From Tubulanus polymorphus (Eukaryota; Nemertea; Palaeonemertea; Tubulaniformes; Tubulanidae), in contig NC_134025.1 in NCBI RefSeq assembly GCF_964204645.1, forward strand, positions 11,475,001-11,539,000: a DNA stretch of 64,000 nt, in the 5' to 3' direction. Of this stretch, positions 49,861 to 62,015 are shown piece by piece. A program made the translations under genes and the position numbers. Under the pieces are notes generated by a model. That model saw only the letters and a program-made list of their open reading frames with translations, did not search any database and was not told where the DNA came from. The stretch's first letter is position 1. The number at the start of each line of letters is the position of its first letter.

Positions 49861-52356
49861 TCATTAGGCCTAATAAAGTAACGCTGTTAAGAGCAGGCCT
49901 GTGTAGGCAAGTAGCGTGATCGATGTTTCGGTGCTTCATTTCCTTATTTTGCGATTTTTTTGGTGGACCTGTTTGAAACGATGCTTGAAGGTAAAAGTGT
50001 TGTGATGGCAAGTAACAAGTTCACAATTCAAGGCTTCCGATGGAATTAAATGCCAGTCTCAAGTAGGCCTATTACCTTTGTAGGCCTCTGACTAAGATCA
50101 GGAGTATGGAGGTCATGCCTATGATTTTATCCAATTTCTGAAAATTCATAGGCTTTTTTGAACACAGGCCTTTTTACGGGATTATGGGCGGTTATTCTTA
50201 TCTGCCCATGCTTGTAACTAGTGTATGGAAAGCAGAACTTTTTGTTTACCGTAATTTTTTGCCACCCCCAAACAAGTTAGATATATTGGCATCCATTTGA
50301 GACGTTAGATAGTTAATGATAGATTGGATAAAGTTTCGGTTTTTTTAGGCCATGTTGAAACCACCTACGTATGTGACGAAGATAAATAGGGTAGGCCTAC
50401 AACAAATCAGATAAGATGACGGATGACTATGGTTTTTGATGATTTTGAAATTCTGGTAGATTTTTGGTAAAAGAATGAAATGAATAGCGAGGTGAAAGTT
50501 GACAGTGTGGGTCTGACTTGAAATGAATGCTGCCACGTACGAGCTCTACGAGTGAACCGCAAACCTTTAGGATCAGTTAGACCAACAAAACCCTGTTTTA
50601 GTTGTTAGTTACTCATAGGACCTTATTGGTGATGACCACAGGCCTATAGCACAATGTTAGCAATGATTATTGATGCCATCTTATTGGTATATTAATTTTC
50701 ATCGATTTTTTCCTTAAGTTAGATAGGCCTACCATTCTGCAATGTATTGTGCTTTAGGTCAGAAATAGAGCTCTCTGTTTTTACACATGCAATTTTATGC
50801 TGTCTTAACCGAGAAACAAGCTAAGTCTATCTGATATTAAGTGCTGATTTTACCTCTTGGTAATGTGTACCAATACGGTATTCAAATCATAAGTGAATCC
50901 TGAATACCTAGGGCATAGGCCTAGGCCAAACTGATCGGAATAGCCATTTGTCGAACTAAACCTCAGTCGAGTTAGGCTACTGAATAGGGCTTTGGTTAGC
51001 CCAACCCCAATTAACTAAAAAAAAAAGCGAACCAACATGGTATAATTTGTCATATCCCTCAGAAAAAATTGGACTTGCATGATTCTTATAGGCCCGTTTG
51101 GCTAATGGAGTGCAGCATTTAAGTCTGAAGCCCCAACAGGTTTAGGCCTATTTAGACTTAAAACATTTTGATGAATAATTTGCGCTATGAGCATGCAGAA
51201 AAGCCTTCTAATCCTGGTCATTTGCGAATCGCTTATTGAAAGATTTGAGAGAGATTGAAATTCACTATGCTAACTGCTTAGGGCTCTTCATTGGCCTAAA
51301 GTAAAAAGCATAATAAGCCTATAGCCTAATCATTGGTGTGTGATTTGAAAAGGGGTGGGTATGCCTAACATAAGGTCCTCAAAATCTGGAATTACATAAG
51401 TAGTTATTATATGGTTTCCAGACACTGTTCATTGTTGTTGACGTATTTTAGGTTACTTATAGTTTTCTCATTGACGGGGATCACAGATCTTCTTGTGTAG
51501 TCATGCATTAATAATGCAAAAGGCTTTAGTAGGGTGTAAAGTGCGCTTGCACTTAATCCTCCCGGCGAGCCAGGCAGCCAGCACCATTTGCCCAGTTGGA
51601 AAGAGTGTAACAGAAGGGTTTTAGGTCGCTGCTGTTGATATTGCTACCAGTTCTCGTGGCTCATGCTGTTTTAGGCCTATATGTTTGGGGAGCTTTAGGT
51701 CTCTCTCTCTCCCTCCCTCTCTCTCTTTCTTGCTTTCCTTCTGGAAAATCTTGTTAAAGGTTGAAGAAGGTATATATTCCCCATTCAATGATGGTTGATA
51801 TGATGTTTTTTATCTGTTTAAAATTAAATAACATGACTCGCAGATATTCCGTCTTAGTCCAGTTTATGGTGGCTTCACTCAGGTTCGGTAATGATATCTG
51901 TGATAAGTATCCTTACGGATAATATGGATATTTCAAGTCCCTAGGCCTACTTACTTATTTTTCAACAATGATTTTTAGGTTCAATTGTTTTCAGTTCGCC
52001 GAGACGTGAATTTATGTTGTTTTTGTTTTCAACAATACGAGCTGCTGTGATCGCAGCTGGTCTCCGATTGAAAAGGGTCCAGTCATTTCTGATGATTTCT
52101 AGCAAAATGAATAATGCATTGGCCTTTAATCGTACGTACAACATCATGTGGTATAACGGTATATGGGAGTTAGTTTGAAAATTGCGTTCGAGTAATTTTT
52201 GCAAAACAATGACACGCAGCTAAGCGAGCTCAATGTTGCTATTCAGGGTTCCCGAGGGTGAGCAACCACACCTAAGGCTAGTGCAATGAGTTGAGAATTG
52301 TTTTGCAAGGCCCACGTGATAAAGCGCTGTGTATCGTTTGTAAGATTTTTAGAAAT

Positions 52357-52395
<39 letters not shown>

Positions 52396-52420
52396 CTTTC
52401 CTTGAGTTATATTAGGCCTA
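49861..52420. repeat. Cluster of AGGCCT (TAGGCCTA-like) motifs
   Basis: I count 13 AGGCCT hexamers here, most extended to TAGGCCTA or TAGGCCTAT. About 0.6 would be expected from equal base frequencies. They are irregularly spaced in otherwise unremarkable AT-rich DNA. The same motif is scattered more thinly elsewhere (for example near 13221, 18745, 19800, 20470 and 58670). The function is unknown. Confidence 0.7.
52359..52390. repeat. (AT)n microsatellite
   Basis: Sixteen uninterrupted AT units. Confidence 0.95.
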
Positions 52421-54530
52421 CTGCTTTTCTGTCAGATAGATATTAAAGTTGAATTGAAGTTTGGCGCATGGACTTATTAACACAACAACATCTGGGAAAC
52501 TGGGTACACATTCAATGTAGTTGAATTGATGCGTTTTCCTGGCATTTTGACTGTTTGACCTCCTGACCAGTCTTGCGCTATATTTATGCCGTATTTCTTT
52601 ATGTCTTTGTTGATAAGGAAACCTAAGCTAAAAGAGACCGCTGTGATAGGAATAGATCTCTATGGTGATATCAGTCATATGAAACTGTCAGTTTTTGCTC
52701 CGTTTCTATGGAATTTGCATATATTTTGTGAACGCAAAAACAAAGCAGCTCGTGGTGTTGAAAAATCATTTATTCGCGTATTTTCGTTATTTTCACTCCG
52801 TGGTACTATAGCCTACGCATAGTATTTAGATTGGTTTTTGCATTCTAAACTGATGTATGAGCTGTAAATCCGATGGCGCGCTAGTCACATTTTCTTGATG
52901 ATATTTCGCTGATTTTTGCTGCGAGTAAATGAATTTTTTGACAATATTGTCTAGTATGAGCCTACTTGCAACTTTTGTCGGCCGACAAATACGCAAGTGA
53001 CAAGATCACTCAGTATCTAGCATGCTAGGTATTCGATGACGACAAGATTGGCAGCAAGTCTACGCCAGTCACCTACCTAGTTAAGTATGCTGACTTTTCA
53101 CTTATGGAAATTAAGGGCTTTTTCCGAGTTTCGCACTGATTTCGTTGAACACATACACAATTATGTTTTCAAGAACTTCTGTAATGGGAAAAAAACGAAA
53201 ATACCACAGCAAAATTTTGATTCGGTTGTTCAGGCTTTGATTTCTGAAAATATTTCATGAATTTTTTGTGGATGGAATTTTTAAGGGACCTTAAAATTTG
53301 ACTGGGGGTGCGGACCCACGCGGACATCCCCTGTATCCCCCACTGAATGTAGAATGGTCTAAACTAGAGGTAGGCCTAGTGTGAATGCAGCTTATTATGA
53401 ATTATGCGAGGGATGCCGGTTTGCACTTGGAACAGTAGTTTTGAATTCCTTAGAACGAAAATCGAAATCTGACCTCTGATAACTTTCGATCAGATCGGAT
53501 CAGGTCGCTGTATTGCTATACATAGTGTACATATGAGACAATGAGAGTCACACGCTATTTTCGCTTAAATCTCGATGTGCAAACAGATTAATTCTTAATC
53601 TTCCCTATGCCGCCGTTCTGTTGACCCAGGAGCCCGCTATATCTAGTGTTTGAGATCTATTTTTCACACTGTGATAAATCCAGACATTCTCCGACTACTT
53701 GATACAACACAACTATAAAAGGCCCCATAGACATTCGCTGGCCTAAGATCATAAAGACTGCTCATATAATGATGGGAGGTCGGATTTGTTTCTAACTACT
53801 CCCAGCTTTTAATCACAGATTTTTCTTCAATCCACATGTAGACAGTCGCGCATGTGTGCGTGTATGAAAACTGATATTTCAACGCCAACGCGTTGTTATG
53901 AGATGCATATCGATCTACGCAGACTGTTGTCTAGCCGGTCAATTTCTATACTGTGTACGTAGCTGATTGGTATCCACATCGACACAAACGACATCGGGCT
54001 TCCAACAAGATTGTCTGGTGACCGCTGCTTGACCACACGAAACACCAGCCATACGTACTCTACGCTTCACCGCCCTCGGGCTAGCCTTTCCGAGTAGTAA
54101 GCTTTTGGTCGCTTCGATAATAATTTATGCCCGTCCCGGATTAGAAATGGCTCGATAATCCATGGAAATCTTTTCGTTGCGTACGTTTATTAATTGATTC
54201 GATTCATTTTATCCGGCTTCGTCGACCGAGACGATATAAAATTTGACTCCCGGAGTTGGAATGAGTCAACAATTCTCGATTGCAGCTCGGTGAAATTTTA
54301 ACCTGTTGTAATGTCCAGATCGTCGTATCTTTTTATGTCTATGAGTTGAATATGATTGATTTTTCTTTCGAAAGTGAATTTCTTTGAAAAGGTTTTTGAA
54401 GAATTGAGGAAGAAACTACGACGATCAACTGCAGAAATTATGCAGGCATTAAAAGTCTACTCAGGGTTTGCAGCGGTCCTTCCAAGTCCTTCTATCGGAA
54501 AAAGTTAGGACGAAGGTCATCTTTGTCAAT
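52391..54530. other. Intergenic, no gene recognised
   Basis: A GGGGGTGCGGACCCACGCGG block at about 53305 resembles a lone end seen near 14400. CpG content rises modestly around 53870-54240, without clear exons. Confidence 0.35.
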
Positions 54531-54573
54531 AAATGAAGAAATCCCACTTCGAAAGTGTGGGATTTTTTCATTT
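54531..54573. repeat. Short hairpin
   Basis: AAATGAAGAAATCCCAC and GTGTGGGATTTTTTCATTT are inverted across the seven-base loop TTCGAAA. Confidence 0.6.
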
Positions 54574-55058
54574 ATCTACAGTATAGGCCTACACGGATTA
54601 TAGTGTTTATTCGACAACTATCATCTTAGTCCTTCCTTTTGAAAAAAATGTCCTTACAAATTTGATTTTTATGTATTTTTTCGCGCACAAATTTGTCGCG
54701 AATTTGACTGTGTAAGTATTTTATTAGTAAGGCCTGGTAACTCACTTGTCAGTTAGATTGAATGTACAGGAAAGTGTTATGGAATTAGCCTGGTATATAT
54801 GATTGGTCTTCATGACTAGTATTCCGGTAAAGGCTTTGCGAAAATGCTTCCTTATGGGCCCTCATTTAACTGGAAAGTACTTCTTTTTCGAGTCAAAAAG
54901 TTTGTCCTTTTGGGTCTAAAATTGCCGAAAAAGTCCATTTGAGCATTTCTTTTTACCCTGGCCTTACCACTGTAAACCCTGCTACTGTTAAGTCCTCGAT
55001 TTTCATGGAATCTGTTACTCATATAGCGTTAATCACGTATTAGCGTCATAGTCAAACC

Positions 55059-55170
55059 TGCATAATCTGGACCAGTTTGATTTATTCGGATTATGGAAAT
55101 CGTCAATGGTCCGCTTATAAAATGAAATGGTGAATCCGCTCAAAACAGGATTAACATACAGTTGGGTTTA
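55059..55170. mobile_element. pogo-like MITE relic
   Basis: CAAACCTGCATAATCTGGACC on the left and GGTGAATCCGCTCAAAACAGG on the right are weak versions of the pogo-like ends. A further single end, GTTAAGCCCGCTTAAGCTGG, lies at about 55903. Confidence 0.4.
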
Positions 55171-55582
55171 TACAGCGTTAAATCATTGATCAGGTCTCGA
55201 AACACATTTCAAATCACAATTTTTACCCTCTCTTGTTTACTGATCAATTAGACAAGAGCTCATCAATCTGATCCTTGCGTTTCTATGAAGAGTTTGTTTA
55301 GAATTCTGACTAGAATTCTCCTGAAGAACTTCAAAAATGCATGTATAATCTACGCTTTGCGGGATATGAAGTTTTTAATTTTAAAGTCATTATTCCATCA
55401 TTTTTCAGGTGTGGTCCCAGTAATAATGTAGTGCGACGGCGACTGTCATGCAATAATGATAATTCGCGGATTTTTATTCAGGATTAATAATAATCGCGGC
55501 CGTGTCAGAACATGTGACTTAGGTATTAACAACCAATACCGGGTGAGTAGAATCTATTCGTTGATTTGTGTAGTGGCTCTAT

Positions 55583-55860
55583 AGCCAGGATCGCACAAGC
55601 ATTTTTGGCCCATGCCAAATTAGGCCCGGAACAACTATTCACACGAGTACTTACGAAATGGGCCTGAGCCTGTTTTGCCGAACATAAATGCCGGATCAGG
55701 CCCAAGCCAAATTTTAACAGGTTCAACAGTTGCTACAGGTTTCGAAAGTGGCACACTGTTTTAGCATTGTTTAGTATCTAGTGAGTAATTACGTGCATAT
55801 GCACTCTCTAATTAGGCACGGGTCAAATATGACTCTGGCCTGATCTGTGACCGTGGGTTA
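55583..55860. mobile_element. MITE family 1, copy 6
   Basis: Left end AGCCAGGATCGCACAAGC. Interior TTTTTGGCCCATGCCAAATT and the TTTAGCATTGTTTAGTATC block are shared with copy 1. The right end is decayed. Confidence 0.7.
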
Positions 55861-57225
55861 TGATTCTAAGGCTATTTGATGAAGAGTTTTATGAAAATTA
55901 CCGTTAAGCCCGCTTAAGCTGGATCGGGATATGTCAGAATTTGACATCTACTCGTATCGTAGTAGGTCTCTGGTATTATTCAGTGACTGCGACAAAGCCC
56001 ATTAAACATTCGCATTTACGTCAGATTTTTAGATAAGTCGTTGCTCATTTTATATGGTCCAAATGAGAGATCAGTATCCATTCATCTGTTTAATTTTTTG
56101 TTTAAGTCGTACCAATTCTCAAATCTGGTTGTTTGATTTGAGTGATTTATTCAGCTGCTATGTAGACTGACTTTTCTATTGTCGGCGTAAATTATCGATC
56201 TCCTGCGAGTTTTCCTGGCGTGGCAAATGCGGTCGCGTACATGTGTTTTCGATATCAAAACCCCTAATAATAGTTAGAAATCAAATAATCGCGAAAATCA
56301 TCTGTGTGTTTCAAGGTCCTAACACCAGCACCCGACTAGAAAAAGGTCAAATTGCTGAATTTCCCAGCTAATCAGCTGAACATTTTTCAATCTCATTAAT
56401 GGCAAAAACAACATATTAAATGTGGAATTATATGAATCTTAACCTTGTATTTGACCAATTATTCAAAGCAGCTCGCGGGAAATTTCTTAGCTTGTTTTCA
56501 GCAAATTTGCCGCCTGGAGAAGTCTTTTATATGGGAGGCGATAGGTTAAGTAATGGACTAAGTCCGTGGATAAATTGAAAAATTGTGTGCGCATTTTTTA
56601 TATGATTTTTTCAAGGACGCACTTGAAGTTCAGCATGCAGAGGGTATAATTACATCTGTGAATTAATGATCATCATTCCAAATTTGGTGCGAATACTCTA
56701 TGGTCCGAGACCTACAAAGTTACTGAGCCATTGTTCGATTTGTCCCCCTCCCCCCCTGGAGGCGCCCCTGGGGTGGAGCTTCTATTTCTTCAAATTGCTG
56801 CTTGTCCTACAGTTTCAATCGGATCATTTCCAAATTTCATACGTCATCATTGATGATATGAAATTCACGACGGCGTATGTTATTTACCTGAATGCTACAA
56901 AAATGACCACCAGGTGGCAGTATCAGATAGGTAACCATTAGTTCGAAGACGGGTTTGGCGACGAATCAAGATGAAACTTTTACAGTGTTGTTACTTACAT
57001 GTACTTCAAAGTGATACCGCATTTTAGCGCAGTACGAGCAAGGGTTACACGAAAGCTGCTTTCGCAGGTCTCAACAAAAGCTTAATTCATAGATACATCC
57101 GCTTATTTCTTTCATGGCTAAGTTGCGAAACAAGGGCGGCTCCCGATCTCAGGCGTACTTGTTAGATAGATAGTAAGTTAGTATGTATTATTTATCTGGC
57201 TTCGTATATTAACTGGAAACATCAC
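55861..57225. other. Intergenic
   Basis: No gene recognised. A 91-codon frame at 56666-56941 has no domain. Confidence 0.35.
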
Positions 57226-57532
57226 ACTAATTTGATGCCGTAAAAACCGTTACAATAATGTTTATATACATTGATAACTAGTTTGTGTTATCTAAGGGGT
57301 TCTGCATTTCAAAATAACAATTACAATTGTGAATTTTGCCGTGTGTATTTTGTGATCGAATACATTTCATAACTCTTATATTAAATTTTTGATACATTCT
57401 GATGATTACTTTTGAGAGAATATGCACTATTTCATCAATATATCTAGGATCGACTGGTTGCCGGTCAATTCAATTCAATTATCGATATATTCAAATTCAA
57501 AATAACTTTATCGATCCTTAATAATGGATAAT
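57226..57532 (+). repeat. Dispersed repeat H, copy 4
   Basis: Starts ACCGTTACAATAATGTTT and ends TGGTTGCCGGTCAATTCAATT with ATTCAAATTCAAAATAACTTT, matching copies 1-3. Confidence 0.65.
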
Positions 57533-57575
57533 TCATTACTGCCGACAATATTAACCAATATTTGTTATTGTTTAA

Positions 57576-57848
57576 CCCTTTCAGTGCTGACTTATTAATT
57601 TCCTGGAGATAATTTGAAAATTTTGAAAAATTCCACCCCAGTGTGTTGAATAACGGGAATACCACTATAGTGCATCAACACCGCAGTGCGGTGTATCATT
57701 AGTTGCTAATATATCACTATGTTTGACAGGAGCTGCCATTGTTCAATAGGGATAATTACTAATTATATCAATACACCGCAGTGCGGTGTACTAGCAAAAT
57801 CCATCACCGATTTATACACCACACTGAGGTGTAGATGCACTGAAAGGG
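57576..57848. mobile_element. piggyBac-type MITE with TTAA duplication
   Basis: TTAA (57572-57575) and TTAA (57849-57852) flank ends CCCTTTCAGTGC and GCACTGAAAGGG. TTAA targets with CCC/GGG termini are the hallmark of piggyBac elements. The 273-bp interior has two copies of the 16-bp palindrome ACACCGCAGTGCGGTG and a degenerate third. No transposase is encoded. Confidence 0.85.
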
Positions 57849-58187
57849 TTAAGGCGCGAAAAAAAATTTTAAGTTGGTCGGAGTTGCTTGCACTTGCCAA
57901 TAGCAACACCGGGCGCCTGACAATCATCCGTGCTAAGTCCATAGTATGCCTTTCAGCGAAAATACATACTCTTTATGTATTTTTGCTTTCAGTCATGTTG
58001 AGCGTCAGAGTCCCAGAAAGTTGCGACTTCTGTGGTGCCTGCATTTATTCTTCATGTTCAAAACGAAAGTATAAAAGCCATGTTTTGGTTTTCACGCATC
58101 CTAAGGCCTTTTTTAAATTACTCGGAGAACAGATTTTTTCAAGAATAAAGTTGGAGGGCGAAGGGGTAAAAATTATAAATGCGCTCG

Positions 58188-58265
58188 AAAAGGCCCCCGC
58201 ACATGAGCCGAAAACTGCGCTGCGCCATTTGCGTACGCAGTTTTCAGCTCGTGTGTGGGGCCTTT
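58188..58265. repeat. 78-bp palindrome (AAAGGCCCCCGCAC)
   Basis: Left AAAGGCCCCCGCACATGAGC then AAAACTGCG; right CGCAGTTTT then GCTCGTGTGTGGGGCCTTT. Only about 16 bases separate the arms. A G13 run follows at about 58301-58313. It may be a small palindromic MITE. Confidence 0.65.
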
Positions 58266-58759
58266 AAATTTGATCGAAAACTGAAATTGGGGGGATTTTT
58301 ACCGGGGGGGGGGGGTTTACCTACATTCGGCAGATCCGTACTCCAAGTAATTAGAGAATAAGCCTGTAAGTATGCAAATCATCCATAAGATTCAAATCTT
58401 TTAAATCGTCACATTTCTCTAGTGGGTGACTGTCTTTTGGTATCATCTATTATTTTGAATTTTTACTGTTACAAATAAAACCAAATAGGGTAAAAGATAA
58501 TATCAATGCAACAAAGGACATGTAGTTCAATGAGTGTATAGGTCTACTATATTTGTAGAAATATTCAGTTAAAAAAGCCCTGTTGCCGTTACTTTCATTG
58601 TTGATGTTCAATAGAAATGTAAGTTTTTAAGTGAAATAAGGCTTGTCCGAGCTTGTGTTTATGGCCTAGGCCTACATTACTCAATGGGGTCCGAGAGATA
58701 AACATCGCGCCATTATCGAAAGGCCCATTGGCCACCTCTATGTCCTACACCGGGCCTGA
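58266..58759. other. Intergenic
   Basis: Poly-G run and AT-rich sequence. No gene recognised. Confidence 0.35.
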
Positions 58760-59802
58760 CCTCATTTACCGAGGTACGCGATACAGCGCTAGATTTCTCA
58801 TTTAACGCGACCTACAGCTACAACCGCGGTCCTCTACACGTGATAATTTGATAATGAAACTGATCGTTTGTAGTCGTTAACTTTCGTGATAATTTCATAC
58901 CTGGCTTTGGCAGGAGTTTCGCTCGGTTGTACCGGCTGAAAGCGCACTAGTACTGGTAACCTGTGAATTGCGCGGGCTGATATACGAGAAAGTTCAATAG
59001 TTCAGATTGTTGTTGTTTACTACATGTATATGCATGATCCAACTAGTAATTGTATCGGGTCTGGCCTATACGCGCGCGTCGTAGAACCGTGCGCCTTCTA
59101 AGTTCAGCTGTGCGTATGCTCGTACCCCTGCGCGCTCTCTCTCCTCACCTCGCGCGCATGATAAGTAAATGAATAAGCCGGAATAGAATCTATTGAGAAA
59201 TCACTCTCTACGTTGGCATTCGATAGTTTTCTTAATCATTAATTATAGTGCGAGCGGCGGCGGCTGCCTATGCCTGTGACAGCGAGTCTCTTGTTCGTAA
59301 ACTTCGGACTCCGGTCAAGCGGCGCGGCGCTATTTTCGTCGAAGCTTTTCAAAACCGTTGACCATTGCGCGCACGGCTGTTGTTGCGCTGAATGAATTTC
59401 GTCTCGGCGGGTTTTGAACTTCGAGTGAACTTGCTCGCTGGCGCTCCGGCATTCACCAGCCTAGGCTATATCGCCAGTTCTAAAACCTGTGATAATTTTA
59501 CTACCTGATACGGACGAGAGACAACGGCATTCTCGGATAATCTATTCCGGGTTATCAATCGTTCCGCCGGTCAGAATTCGGTACTTTTTGCGCGCGAGTG
59601 GTTCGATGGATAACGACGATTGGCATAGGCTTTAATTTTCGTAAAAATTTATCGATCGGTCGACGACGCGCCGTCAGCCTGCTTGTCTGGCTGTCATTTG
59701 CTGTTGAATACTTCAATCTGTGCGTAGTTGAACAATCGGGAATAGATTCGTTATTAACATTTCACAGTTGGGATTTACGAATTCTGGTGTGATTCTAAGA
59801 AG
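58760..59802 (+). promoter_or_regulatory. CpG-rich promoter and 5' exon of a gene running right
   Basis: This is the most CpG-rich kilobase of the window, with many CGCG and GCGCGC motifs around 59070-59160 and 59250-59370. It ends at 59802 in AAG|gtaagtac, a perfect splice donor. A 64-codon frame near the end (59598-59792) shows no domain and may be an upstream ORF or chance. The rest of the gene would lie beyond this window or in unrecognised exons. Confidence 0.45.
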
Positions 59803-60664
59803 GTAAGTACATCGGGTCGATAAGAAATTTCGAATTAATAATAAGTCATTTAGAAAATTTTTAGCGCGTATGTACAGGAAATACATGAAAAGTTTCAAAG
59901 CACTTAACAAAAATTGCCAATGTTTTATATGTGTGACTTGGGAAAATTGAAGCCTGTTACTTATATAGCCTAGATTATTATGAAGCGCGTCTTTTACGTC
60001 TTAATTTTATCGTTATGATTTTCAAACGAGGCCCTATATCATGTTTGATGATCTTTGCTAAACGGGAGTAAAGTTCGCAAAAGTCTGCGCGAGTTATTGT
60101 ACTGCGTTGGTTGATGAAGAAAAGTGAAGATATGATCGCGAGTTTAAAGATATTGTAGTTAGTTGGTTGATGAAGAGAAGTGAAGATTCTCGCATTGAAT
60201 TTCAAGGTCTAATCCCATATTATATAACGTTTCCCTTCGAAATGTAAGGGGCCATAAACTCGTTTTAATAACGATGTGTCTGAGCAGACACGCGCAATAT
60301 CCTGTTCAAGGTGAAAAACGAGAGAAATCCCATAATCGGTTTTTTCATTTTTGGCCGAATCTATTGCGAGATTTAATTATGTTTGTTCCACTATTGTTGA
60401 ATGCGATCAAAATATGAATTTACATTTTAAAGTGTTAAATATATTGATTACCACGGGAATAGTATTTAGTTTTCTATCTTTTGCTGGCCCTAAAATATCA
60501 AGCCTATTATTGTTTAGGAGATTTTCAAAGCTTTGGTCAGTTTGAATTTGAAAACACGACTGAAGTCATATCATTCTGATCGTTATAGAACCTAAGATAG
60601 CATTCTTGCGGCAATTGTTTGAAACTGCAGGATTTTGCTTAGGTCTATTTATACTTCATCTAGG

Positions 60665-60784
60665 CATGGACTCTAAAACGAAGAGGGTCCATGATCTATT
60701 CTAGGAAAGGAAGGCATAACACATTTTTGTTATGCCTTCCTTTCCTAGAATAGATCACAGGCCCTCTTCGTTTTAGAGTCCATG
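60665..60784. repeat. Long near-perfect hairpin, 56-bp arms
   Basis: Arms 60665-60720 and 60729-60784 match with only a few mismatches around an eight-base loop (acattttt). Part of the arm (CATGATCTATTCTAGGAAA) occurs a third time directly after, at 60781-60799. Transcription would give a pre-miRNA-like or long dsRNA stem. Confidence 0.85.
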
Positions 60785-61002
60785 ATCTATTCTAGGAAAA
60801 AACCAAAAAATATCTAGCTTGATTATGTTTGTAAAATTCATAATTTTGCTGAACTTTTTTCGCCGTTTATTTTTCTTGAGACGTGGAGACACTATTAAAC
60901 CTGCTCCATCTAGACCATTTGGGTTTGTTGAAATTCATGTTTCTGAAGCAATATATTTAACTTAAACATTATTGCGCGCAAGCGCACTTTGTTAACGATA
61001 TC

Positions 61003-61052
61003 CAAACTAGATCATTATCTGGATTAAAATAATCCGGATTTAGCGGGTTTGA
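61003..61052. mobile_element. pogo-like MITE fragment
   Basis: Short inverted pair CTGGATTAAAATAATCCGGAT with AGCGGGTTTG, the end motif of the pogo-like family. Confidence 0.35.
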
Positions 61053-61494
61053 TGAGGATAAGGAATGCATTGTACGGCTAGGCATTATTACATTCTGCTC
61101 GATGCTCAAAAATTAGAAAGCTCAGATTTTATTCTTTATTCACGTTTAATTTCAGTTGGAAAGTGCTTGATATTTTCGAATATCAATTTTCCGGTTGATT
61201 TCTATGGCCTATAGAAATGAAAATTTTCTCGCGCATTGTGTGCGGCCGGCCCGCGCGGCCAGTGGGATTATGGTTGGTTATAAATTTGTTATAGTTGTTG
61301 TTGTTACCAGTCTGACATTCTACGTTGCAAACTATGTGCAACTGAGGTCTAGACTGACTTGTGGTCAATTCAGTGTGCCGTGCACTAGTTGAAATCGATT
61401 AACAATGCGGTTGGTCAGTGTTTATGATGTACGTGTCTAGGCCAGTGTATGTTCTACTCAATGCTCTCGGCGCATAAAGCCATTCGTTCGATAG

Positions 61495-61554
61495 ATACAA
61501 GTATTAATTTCATAAGGCGATAACATACAAGTATTAATTTCGTAAGGCGATAAC
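61495..61554. repeat. Tandem duplication, 30-bp unit
   Basis: ATACAAGTATTAATTTC(A/G)TAAGGCGATAAC occurs twice in a row with one base difference. Confidence 0.9.
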
Positions 61555-61834
61555 ATAACGACAAAATCCTACTAACGTGTTAGTATTGAAAACCGATTAT
61601 CAGGTTTTTACAGATACAAACAAAAGCAAGTCTGAAGTTTTATACCGAGAAGAAAATCGGCCCAAGTCTGATGTAGGCCTAAGTACAAAATAGTGAAAAT
61701 GTAGAAAATATTGCATGGGCGTAGGAGTATGGTGAATGTGCAGACAATTTCGCTTTATATCGGACTGAGGCCGAAAGTCTTCTGAGGGTGTTGTTACGAG
61801 AGTAGAAACGCGCGGACTTCATACATAATCCATG

Positions 61835-62015
61835 ATCGTGCGGAGCGGGCCCGAGTCAAATTCGGCCCATGCCTAATCGGAGAGAGTGCGTTCACATGAA
61901 AACCACTCACTCTATACTAAACAATGCTTAAACAAAGCGAAGTGAGTCACCTCCGGAACCAGTCGCAATTCACATGCAATAATTTGACCGGTGCTAAAAT
62001 GTGGCGGTGACTTGG
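61835..62015. mobile_element. MITE family 1, copy 7 (decayed)
   Basis: GCGGGCCCGAGTCAAATTCGGCCC and the AAACAATGCTTAAACAAAGCG interior match copies 1 and 4. The termini are lost. Confidence 0.6.

Noticed and set aside
54531-54573. TGAAGA-hairpin resembling the hammerhead-like motif
   Set aside because: The leading CTGANGA is incomplete and GAAA is missing after the stem, so only the hairpin is reported.
57719-58267. 182-codon open frame
   Set aside because: Its first part lies inside the piggyBac-type MITE and its last part inside the 58188-58265 palindrome. No domain or splice support.
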